Below, in pieces: positions 7,260-13,229 of a stretch of DNA of 13,229 bases. The translations under genes and the position numbers were made by a program. Source of the stretch: Gammaproteobacteria bacterium (lineage in GTDB: Bacteria; Pseudomonadota; Gammaproteobacteria; UWMA-0217); NCBI GenBank assembly GCA_027031685.1, contig JALVPS010000304.1, positions 1-13,229 on the forward strand, given 5' to 3'. The notes beneath the pieces were generated by a model. The model was not told where the DNA came from, ran no database searches, and worked only from the letters and a program-made list of their open reading frames with translations. The first letter of the stretch is position 1. Each line of letters begins with the position of its first letter.

Positions 7260-7269
7260 GAAAACTGAT
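7252..7269. repeat. Inverted repeat in the AT-rich segment
   Basis: ATCAGTT (7252-7258) and AACTGAT (7263-7269) form a 7-bp inverted repeat with an AGAA loop, followed by an A6 run (7271-7276). It overlaps the IHF consensus and includes part of the GATC. It could be a duplex-unwinding element feature, a protein-binding palindrome, or, on the opposite strand, a weak hairpin. Confidence 0.5.
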
Positions 7270-7331
7270 CAAAAAACCACCGACCGGCGCGAGGCCAGAA
7301 TCCATGCGGTCTGGCAGCCCTTTCCCGTGAC

Positions 7332-7366
7332 TGTTCCACAGAGTTATCCACAGGAATTGTGGACAA
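7332..7366. other. Core of three closely spaced DnaA boxes
   Basis: TGTTCCACA and TTATCCACA lie in direct orientation 3 bp apart, and the inverted TTGTCCACA follows after 5 bp, so two boxes face each other across GGAAT. This tight spacing is typical of cooperative DnaA binding and is unlikely by chance in GC-rich DNA. The core is about 100 bp upstream of the rpmE -35 hexamer, so an effect on rpmE transcription is also possible. Confidence 0.65.
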
Positions 7367-7432
7367 CCGCCCAGGCCGGCCGCCCCCACCCCGCCAGCCG
7401 ATCTCCATGACGCAACGAACAAAATCGGTGCC

Positions 7433-7450
7433 CACCGGCCAGGGCCGGTG
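7433..7450. repeat. Inverted repeat just upstream of the rpmE promoter
   Basis: CACCGGCC (7433-7440) is mirrored by GGCCGGTG (7443-7450) with only two bases between, ending 18 bp before the rpmE -35 hexamer. It may be an operator-like palindrome or simply GC-rich chance symmetry. No known regulator is recognised. Confidence 0.4.
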
Positions 7451-7468
7451 CGTGCCCCGGCCCACATC

Positions 7469-7498
7469 TTGACCCTGGCCACGCCAGCGGCGTAGTAT
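7469..7498 (+). promoter_or_regulatory. Sigma-70 promoter of rpmE
   Basis: TTGACC (7469-7474, 5/6) and TAGTAT (7493-7498, 4/6) are separated by 18 bp and would start transcription near 7505, giving a leader of about 34 bases before the rpmE ATG. It is the clearest promoter in the window and fits a highly expressed ribosomal protein gene. Confidence 0.65.
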
Positions 7499-7538
7499 TC
7501 GCGCCCTTATGAACCGCCGATGCCGAGAGACGCACGCC

Positions 7539-7745
7539 ATGAAGCCCGACATCCACCCCGACTACCACGATGTGAAGATCGTCTGCAGCTGCGGGAACAG
7601 CTTCGAGACGCGCTCGACCTACCCCAAGGAAGAGCTGCACGTGGAGGTCTGCTCGCAGTGCCATCCGTTCTACACCGGCAAACAGAAGATCGTGGACAGC
7701 GGTGGTCAAGTGGACAAGTTCCGTCGACGCTATGCAAAGCAGTAA
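7539..7745 (+). CDS. rpmE: 50S ribosomal protein L31 (zinc-binding type)
   Basis: L31 bridges the large and small ribosomal subunits. The 68-aa product begins MKPDIHPDYHDVKIVCSCGN and ends with the conserved TGKQKIVDSGGQVDKFRRRY. Cysteines C16, C18, C38 and C41 (CSC and CSQC) make this the zinc-containing C+ paralog rather than the zinc-free YkgM type, so it may act as a zinc store under Zur control elsewhere. The ATG at 7539 gives the standard N-terminus. An upstream ATG at 7509 in the same frame would add ten atypical residues. The gene has its own promoter and an intrinsic terminator, so it is a single-gene unit. Confidence 0.97.
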   Translation: MKPDIHPDYHDVKIVCSCGNSFETRSTYPKEELHVEVCSQCHPFYTGKQKIVDSGGQVDKFRRRYAKQ

Positions 7746-7796
7746 ACGGCTGCTACACTATTTAACAAAGTTTTCCTAGACCCCCACTCAATATTT

Positions 7797-7823
7797 GGCG
7801 CTCCCAGTGAGCGCCTCTTTTTT
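7797..7823 (+). terminator. Intrinsic terminator of rpmE
   Basis: GGCGCTC (7797-7803) pairs perfectly with GAGCGCC (7809-7815) around the loop CCAGT, and a T-rich tract TCTTTTTT follows (7816-7823). This is a textbook Rho-independent terminator about 50 bp after the rpmE stop. Confidence 0.92.
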
Positions 7824-7850
7824 GCGCCGGGCCACCCCGCCCGGCCGCCC

Positions 7851-7879
7851 TTCGCCACCGCCGGCCCTTGGCCTACAAT
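7851..7879 (+). promoter_or_regulatory. Candidate promoter of the malic enzyme gene
   Basis: TACAAT (7874-7879, 5/6) is preceded at 17 bp by TTCGCC (7851-7856, weak, 3/6). A start near 7886 gives a leader of about 40 bases. Position, right after the rpmE terminator, makes an independent promoter necessary here. Confidence 0.45.
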
Positions 7880-7925
7880 GGCTCGTCTGTTGCGTAAACA
7901 TTCCCGGTACCATCCCGAGAACACC

Positions 7926-9179
<1,254 letters not shown>

Positions 9180-9195
9180 ACCCAGTACAGGTTCG

Positions 9196-9210
9196 CCGCG
9201 GCGGCCGCGG
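9196..9210. repeat. Small GC hairpin between malic enzyme and mdh genes
   Basis: CCGCGG (9196-9201) is repeated as its own palindrome at 9205-9210 with a CGG loop. There is no T tract and no obvious promoter in the 78-bp spacer, so mdh is probably read from the malic enzyme transcript. The hairpin could modulate relative expression. Confidence 0.3.
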
Positions 9211-9257
9211 TGGCATTGGGGCAGCCGGGCGCGGCGTGACACCGAAGGAGGCTGCAC

Positions 9258-10187
9258 ATGCGTAAACTGACCATCGTGGGCGCCGGCCGCGTGGGAGAGG
9301 CGGCGGCGCAGATCCTGGCCCATCAGGATCTGGTGCACGAGATCGTGCTCATCGACGTCAAGGAAGGGGCCGCCGCTGGTGTGGCCCTGGACATCCAGGC
9401 CACCGCCCCCCTGTTCCGCTTCGACACCCGTCTGACCGGCACCACCGACCCGGCTGCCATGGCCGGCTCGAGCCTGGTGGTCATCACCGCCGGCGTGCCG
9501 CGCAAGCCGGGCATGAGCCGCTCCGACGTGCTGGACACCAACGTGGCCATTCTGGACGGCATCCTCGACCAGGTGCTGCGCCACGCGCCGGAGGCCATCG
9601 TGCTGGTGGTGTCCAACCCGGTGGACGTGCTCACCTACCGCGCCTGGCAGCGCAGCGGCTGGCCACGCGGCCGCGTCCTCGGCCAGGCCGGGGTGCTGGA
9701 CTCCAGCCGCATGGCCGCCTTCATCGCCCTGGAGACCGGCTTGTCGGCCAAGCACATCAGCGCCATGGTGCTGGGCGGCCACGGCGACGCCATGGTGCCC
9801 CTCATCCGCTACACCACCATCTCCGGCATCGGCGTGAACCAGTTCCTGGACGCGGCACAGATCGCGCGCATCGTCGAGCGCACCCGCCACGGTGGCGCCG
9901 AGGTGCTGGCCCTGCGCAAGAACAGCAGCGCCTACGACGCCCCCGGCGCGGCCATCGCCGAGATGGTGGAGGCCATCCTGCTGGACCGCAAGGCCATCCT
10001 GCCCACCGTGGCGGTGCTGGACGGCGAGTACGGCGAGCGCGGCGTGGCCATGGGCGTGCCCTGCGTGCTGGGGCGGTCCGGCGTGGAGCGCATCGTGCCT
10101 CTCGGTCTCACCGACGACGAGCAGGCACAGTTCGCCGTGTCCGCCGCCGCCGTGCGCCAGGACATCGCCCGCCTGCCCGGCGCGTGA
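9258..10187 (+). CDS. mdh: Malate dehydrogenase, LDH-like type
   Basis: This enzyme interconverts malate and oxaloacetate with NAD. The 309-aa product has the Rossmann motif GAGRVG (8-13), an acidic residue ending the second strand (D33 in LIDVKEG, favouring NAD over NADP), GVPRKPGMSRSDVL with the substrate arginines R82 and R88, SNPVD (119-123), R151, and GGHGDAM with catalytic H175. An arginine at position 82, where lactate dehydrogenases usually carry glutamine, marks a malate rather than lactate enzyme. It belongs to the LDH-like MDH group, not the E. coli Mdh group. A near-perfect AAGGAGG lies 8 bases before the ATG, the best ribosome site in the window. It is likely co-transcribed with the malic enzyme. 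The convergent lipoprotein gene ends 19 bp downstream. Confidence 0.95.
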   Translation: MRKLTIVGAGRVGEAAAQILAHQDLVHEIVLIDVKEGAAAGVALDIQATAPLFRFDTRLTGTTDPAAMAGSSLVVITAGVPRKPGMSRSDVLDTNVAILDGILDQVLRHAPEAIVLVVSNPVDVLTYRAWQRSGWPRGRVLGQAGVLDSSRMAAFIALETGLSAKHISAMVLGGHGDAMVPLIRYTTISGIGVNQFLDAAQIARIVERTRHGGAEVLALRKNSSAYDAPGAAIAEMVEAILLDRKAILPTVAVLDGEYGERGVAMGVPCVLGRSGVERIVPLGLTDDEQAQFAVSAAAVRQDIARLPGA

Positions 10188-10206
10188 GCCCCGGCCCTGG
10201 TGCGCC

Positions 10207-10704
10207 TCAGTTGGTGATCAGCACGCCGATGCCGAACTGGATGCGGGAGCGCCAGTCGCCCTCCGCCGCACCGGCCGGCGGCCACAGGTAGAGCTGCTCC
10301 ACCTCCAGCACGGGGAAGCGGTAGGGCGCCTGCCCCACCCGGCCGCGGCGGCTGTCACGCAACCAACCCTGCACCGTCACCAACCGGCCCGGCGCGTAGT
10401 CGGCCGTCTCCAGATAGCCGGCCCGCTCAGCGATGAAGCGGCCCAGGGCGGCGCGGTCGGTCTGCGGACGCTGGCTGCGGTCCAGCGGGTAGGCGAGGAT
10501 CTGCAGGCGGGTGCGGTCGGCCAGGTTCTCCGCGGCCACGATGCGCCCGCCCCAGACGAAGCGCCGCCCCTTGAAGGTGTCCAGATGCTCGGCCACGTCC
10601 TGCGGTCCCAGGTCGCGCTCCAGGGCACCGACGGGGAAGCGCGGGCCGCTGGCACAGCCAGCCAGCAGCAGCAACAGCAGGGCGAGGAGGGTCGGCTTGC
10701 GCAT
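10207..10704 (-). CDS. Slp-family outer membrane lipoprotein, copy 1
   Basis: The 165-aa product starts MRKPTLLALLLLLLAGCASG, a clear lipoprotein signal peptide with lipobox LAGC, and has Asp nowhere near +2, so outer membrane sorting is expected. The mature part matches the Slp family (starvation-inducible outer membrane lipoprotein): FKGRRFVWGGRIVAAENL, RTRLQILAYPLD, then RLVTVQGWLRDSRRGRVGQAPYRFPVLEVEQLYLWP. Slp proteins are small OB-fold-like lipoproteins whose precise role is unclear. The open frame runs 26 codons further upstream, but the signal peptide fixes the start at 10704, two bases after the stop of the upstream paralog, suggesting coupled translation. Confidence 0.88.
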   Translation of the reverse strand: MRKPTLLALLLLLLAGCASGPRFPVGALERDLGPQDVAEHLDTFKGRRFVWGGRIVAAENLADRTRLQILAYPLDRSQRPQTDRAALGRFIAERAGYLETADYAPGRLVTVQGWLRDSRRGRVGQAPYRFPVLEVEQLYLWPPAGAAEGDWRSRIQFGIGVLITN

Positions 10705-10706
10705 GT

Positions 10707-11240
10707 TCACCACCAGAACCAGGGCGGGGGATGGGGATACCAGGGGTACGGGAAGAAGGGGTCGTCGTACCACGCCGGCCACGGCTCGGGGGTCACGGGG
10801 CGGCGCGGCGGGAACAGATAGTGCACCTCGACCTGCACCAGCGGGTAGTCGTAGGGGTGCTGACCAATGCGGCCATGCACCACCCCCGCCAACCGGCCGC
10901 GCACGGTGATGTCCCGCCCCTCGGCGTACACGGCCGGGTCCAGGAAGCCGGCCACCTCGGCCAGGAAGCGGCCCGGCGAGCGGTCCACCGGACGTGGCCG
11001 GCCGTTGCCGTCCAGCGGGCGGGCGACGATCTCCAGCCGCGTGCGCTCCGGCAGGTTGCGCACCGCCACCAGCGTGCCGCCCCAGCGCACCTCGCGGCCG
11101 CGCACGGCCGCCGGCTGGCTACGCGCCTCGGCCAGGGACACGGGCCGGGGCGGCGCCTCGCGCAGGGCGCGCGGCACGGGGCTGGCGCAGGCAGCCAGCA
11201 ACAGGACCAGCGGGGCGAGCAGACGCAGGATGACGGTCAC
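10707..11240 (-). CDS. Slp-family lipoprotein, copy 2, with aromatic/proline tail
   Basis: This 177-aa paralog of its downstream neighbour has a lipoprotein signal (LVLLLAACAS, lipobox LAAC near residues 14-18) and the same core: VRGREVRWGGTLVAVRNL, RTRLEIVARPLD, DITVRGRLAGVVHGRIGQHPYDYPLVQVEVHYLFPP. Unlike the other copy it ends in about 25 residues made largely of Pro, Trp, Tyr and Phe (PWPAWYDDPFFPYPWYPHPP then WFWW), possibly a surface or membrane-interacting tail. The start is the GTG at 11240, as no ATG is available and it gives a proper signal peptide. The ribosome site is weak. A GGGTAG/CTACCC hairpin (11252-11267) lies 12 bases upstream. Tandem duplication with divergence is the simplest origin. 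Confidence 0.85.
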   Translation of the reverse strand: MTVILRLLAPLVLLLAACASPVPRALREAPPRPVSLAEARSQPAAVRGREVRWGGTLVAVRNLPERTRLEIVARPLDGNGRPRPVDRSPGRFLAEVAGFLDPAVYAEGRDITVRGRLAGVVHGRIGQHPYDYPLVQVEVHYLFPPRRPVTPEPWPAWYDDPFFPYPWYPHPPPWFWW

Positions 11241-11251
11241 GGCGGCGCGAC

Positions 11252-11267
11252 GGGTAGTGGCCTACCC
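11252..11267. repeat. Hairpin between the secreted hydrolase-like gene and the Slp pair
   Basis: GGGTAG (11252-11257) and CTACCC (11262-11267) pair around a TGGC loop in the 62-bp spacer. No T tract follows on the minus strand, so read-through from the upstream gene into the Slp genes is likely, perhaps attenuated. Confidence 0.4.
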
Positions 11268-11302
11268 CCGTTGGACACCACCGGCCGCCGGGAATTCACG
11301 CC

Positions 11303-12907
11303 TCACTCCCACCAGCGCGGGTTGTTCTCGATGAAGGTGAGCACGGCGTCCAGCTTGGGGGCCTCGCTGCGCGGCTGGTCGAGGCGCTCGGCGATGCCCC
11401 AGCTGCCCCACTTGTTGTACTTGCCGGGCTGGCTGTAGTAGACGAACAGCTTGCCGCCGGCGGCCTTCCAGGCGTCGAAGTAGTGGAGGTACAGGGGGCG
11501 CATGAGGGGGCTGCGGTTGGCGCGCTGGAAGAGGCGTGTGAGGCGCTCGTTGTTCTCCGCCCCGCCGTGGCCCGCCAGGTGCTGGCCGCCCTCGTAGGCG
11601 ATCAGATCCACGCCGTATTTCCTGGCCACCTTGGCGTGGTTGCGCATCCAGCCGATGGCCTCGCGCAGCGCCTTGCCGCGCAGCTCGCGGAACAGCGCCG
11701 CCTGCGACATCTGGCCGGTGTGGGCCTTCGGATCGCCCAGGTAGCCGCCGAAATAGGGGGCGATGGCCAGCGCGTCGACGTGCCTGTAGGCGTCCTTGTG
11801 CGACAGGACGACCTTGGCCAGCCAGGCGTTGGCGGCCTGCGTGGCCAGCACGCGCACCAGCCGCTCGCTGCCACCGAACTCGTCCTCGAAGATGCGGAAG
11901 ATCTCCACCGCCCGCTCGCTGTAGTACTCGGTGCCCTGCTGGTACTGGTCACCCGGCAGGTGGCGCCGCTTGCCCTGCTCGATCATGTGGCGGAACTGGG
12001 GAAACTGGCCGTTCCAGGTCTCGTTGGAGTACTCGATGTACACCTTGCGGGCCGGGTCCAGGTGTGCCTTCACGTAGCGCGCGAAGCGGCGCACGTAGTC
12101 GTCGCTGGCGGCGTGGGGCAGGGTGAACCAGGGGTCGGCGCGCAGGCGGTTGGCCATGTCCACCATCACCTCCAGCGGGCCACCGGCGGCGGTGGCCCAG
12201 GTGGCGTCGTCCGGCTTGCCGCGGTCGGCCCACTCGCGCACCGGCGAGCCGTTGGTGCGCATGGCGTCCATGAAGCGCAGCACGCTGTAGGGACGCATGA
12301 AGCGCAGGAAGGCGGGATTGTACACCACCTCGCCGTAGTGCTCGGCGAAGGACAGGTACTGGCCGGGCGGACAGTCCTCGCGGGTGCGCGCCCACACCGT
12401 GCGGTCGTCGCGGCAGGTGCCACCGGGCATGATGACGCGGATGTTGCGGATATAGTCCTTGGGGTCGGTCTCCACGATGCGCAGCCAGATGCCGCCCTCG
12501 CGCGCCTTGACGTTGATGACGTCGTGGCCGGGCCGGTGGGTCAGACGGCGCGCCGCGCCGCCGTAGTCGATGCGCCCCTTGCCGTCGTAGAACACGTGGT
12601 AATGGCCGCTCGGGTAGGCGCCATCGATGTTCCACGCCAGATAGGTCTGCGCCACCTCACCCGGCCGCAGCGAGCGCACCCAGCCGTGCTCGTCCAGGTC
12701 CAGCTTGTCATCGAAGGGACGGGCGGTGCGGAACAGGTCCACGAAGGGCTGGGTGGTGGAATAATCCACCCACGGCCCCACATTCATGCCGATGGGCGAG
12801 CGGGTATTGTCCGGCAGCGGGCCGACGGGGCGGGTGCGCGGCTCGGCGCAGGCCACGCTCAGGGCCAGGGCGAGCAGGGTGAGGCAGCAGCGTAGGATCT
12901 TCATCAT
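11303..12907 (-). CDS. Secreted, possibly lipid-anchored, glycoside hydrolase-like protein
   Basis: I do not recognise a named gene. The 534-aa product starts MMKILRCCLTLLALALSVAC, a signal peptide with an imperfect lipobox at C20, so it is exported and possibly outer-membrane anchored. After a beta-rich N-terminal part (about 35-165, including LAWNIDGAYPSGHYHVFYDG) comes a region that reads like a (beta/alpha)8 barrel: SVLRFMDAMRTN, VDMANRLRADPWFTLPHAA, VYIEYSNETWN and LIAYEGGQHL. By analogy with clan GH-A enzymes, E296 in SNETW is a plausible acid/base and E439 in YEGG a plausible nucleophile. The substrate is unknown. C165 and C179 could form a disulfide. An ATG at 12919 would add four residues; neither start has a good ribosome site. 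It probably leads the Slp genes, 62 bp downstream. Confidence 0.8.
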   Translation of the reverse strand: MMKILRCCLTLLALALSVACAEPRTRPVGPLPDNTRSPIGMNVGPWVDYSTTQPFVDLFRTARPFDDKLDLDEHGWVRSLRPGEVAQTYLAWNIDGAYPSGHYHVFYDGKGRIDYGGAARRLTHRPGHDVINVKAREGGIWLRIVETDPKDYIRNIRVIMPGGTCRDDRTVWARTREDCPPGQYLSFAEHYGEVVYNPAFLRFMRPYSVLRFMDAMRTNGSPVREWADRGKPDDATWATAAGGPLEVMVDMANRLRADPWFTLPHAASDDYVRRFARYVKAHLDPARKVYIEYSNETWNGQFPQFRHMIEQGKRRHLPGDQYQQGTEYYSERAVEIFRIFEDEFGGSERLVRVLATQAANAWLAKVVLSHKDAYRHVDALAIAPYFGGYLGDPKAHTGQMSQAALFRELRGKALREAIGWMRNHAKVARKYGVDLIAYEGGQHLAGHGGAENNERLTRLFQRANRSPLMRPLYLHYFDAWKAAGGKLFVYYSQPGKYNKWGSWGIAERLDQPRSEAPKLDAVLTFIENNPRWWE

Positions 12908-12940
12908 GGCGCGGTACATTTTTTAGGACGGGCGAGGACG

Positions 12941-13229
12941 ATGGCCCGGCTCATCCTGTTCAACAAGCCGTATGGCGTGCTGTCGCAGTTTACCGACCAC
13001 GCCGGGCGGCCGACACTGGCGCAGTGGATTTCTGTGCCCCAGGTCTACCCATCGGGAAGGCTGGACCGGGACAGCGAGGGCCTGCTGCTACTCACCGACA
13101 GTGGTCCCTGGCAGGCGTTCATCAGCGACCCGCGCCACGCCCTGGGCAAGACCTACTGGGTGCAGGTGGAGGGCGAGCCGGACGCGGCGGCGCTGCGCGC
13201 CCTGGCCGAGGGGGTGGCGCTGCGCGACG
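12941..13229 (+). CDS. rluE: RluE-type 23S rRNA pseudouridine synthase (cut by window edge)
   Basis: RluE isomerises U2457 of 23S rRNA to pseudouridine and belongs to the RsuA branch of pseudouridine synthases. The 96 visible residues, MARLILFNKPYGVLSQFTDH onward, closely follow E. coli RluE, with the catalytic D42 in GRLDRDSEGLLLLT and the GKTYWVQVEG strand. No S4 domain precedes the catalytic domain, as in RluE and unlike RluB, RluF or RsuA. The C-terminal half is beyond the window. The ATG at 12941 has GAGG at rather short spacing and AGGA twelve bases away. It diverges from the hydrolase-like gene with only 33 bp between start codons. Confidence 0.94.
   Translation, partial: MARLILFNKPYGVLSQFTDHAGRPTLAQWISVPQVYPSGRLDRDSEGLLLLTDSGPWQAFISDPRHALGKTYWVQVEGEPDAAALRALAEGVALRD

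Larger units (their letters stand above)
7165..7366. other. DnaA-box cluster with AT-rich segment: oriC-like or DnaA-control element
   Basis: Five nonamers resemble the DnaA box TTWTNCACA. They are TTATCAACA (7165-7173, one mismatch), TTTTCCACA (7216-7224, exact), TGTTCCACA (7332-7340, one mismatch), TTATCCACA (7344-7352, the perfect E. coli R-box) and, inverted, TTGTCCACA (7358-7366, one mismatch, a common form in high-GC genomes). Between the outer groups lies an AT-rich stretch: I count 17 G/C in the 50 bases 7231-7280, against a very GC-rich background. It contains an exact IHF consensus and a GATC (7267-7270). This is the architecture of oriC (boxes, unwinding element, IHF) or of datA/DARS sites. 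No dnaA, dnaN, rpmH or mnmG lies in the window, so the role as an origin is inferred, not shown. Confidence 0.6.

Noticed and set aside
7249..7552. Minus-strand ORFs across the hemW-rpmE gap
   Set aside because: No recognisable domain, poor start contexts, and they cross the DnaA boxes and the rpmE promoter; better read as non-coding.
7816..7823. T-rich run considered as a T-DNA or insertion boundary
   Set aside because: It is the tail of the rpmE intrinsic terminator; no direct repeats or transposase remnants are nearby.
11483..12895. A 470-codon plus-strand ORF opposite the hydrolase-like gene
   Set aside because: Val/His/Gly/Ala-rich antisense shadow; the minus strand encodes a signal peptide and a coherent protein.

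Overview
This window looks like a chromosomal piece of a high-GC gammaproteobacterium. Chromatiales or Ectothiorhodospiraceae-like relatives are my guess from gene content and GC-rich codon use, not a measured placement. Supporting points are the divergent yicC|rph pair, an RluE-type pseudouridine synthase, a CbpA-type DnaJ, Slp-family lipoproteins and DegQ-like sequence. I see no transposase, integrase, CRISPR array, tRNA or rRNA. Nearly all genes are conserved housekeeping genes, and the long ORFs opposite them are GC-driven shadows.

Layout. Positions 1-1209 hold molybdopterin synthesis: moaC (minus, cut at its 3' end by the window edge) diverges from moaD-moaE (plus). Positions 1213-4427 hold three minus-strand genes: a DegQ-like periplasmic protease with one PDZ domain, a CbpA-type DnaJ and the YicC endoribonuclease. 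Positions 4553-7034 hold a tight plus-strand operon, rph-rdgB-hemW, whose two junctions are both GTGA overlaps (tRNA 3' maturation, purine nucleotide house-cleaning, heme chaperone).

Positions 7035-7538 are a 504-bp gene-free region and the most interesting part. It contains a long perfect palindrome and an AT-rich stretch with an exact IHF consensus and a small inverted repeat. It also contains a cluster of five DnaA-box-like nonamers: one perfect TTATCCACA, one TTTTCCACA, one inverted TTGTCCACA and two single-mismatch boxes. This is the architecture of a replication origin or a DnaA-binding control element (datA/DARS-like). It lies away from any dnaA gene in the window and just upstream of the rpmE promoter.

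Positions 7539-10187 hold rpmE with a clear intrinsic terminator, then a stand-alone malic enzyme and an LDH-type malate dehydrogenase. Together the last two form a malate/oxaloacetate/pyruvate node. Positions 10207-12907 (minus) hold two tandem Slp-family lipoproteins downstream of a large secreted glycoside-hydrolase-like protein of unknown substrate, probably one cell-envelope transcription unit. At 12941 a divergent rluE begins and runs off the window.
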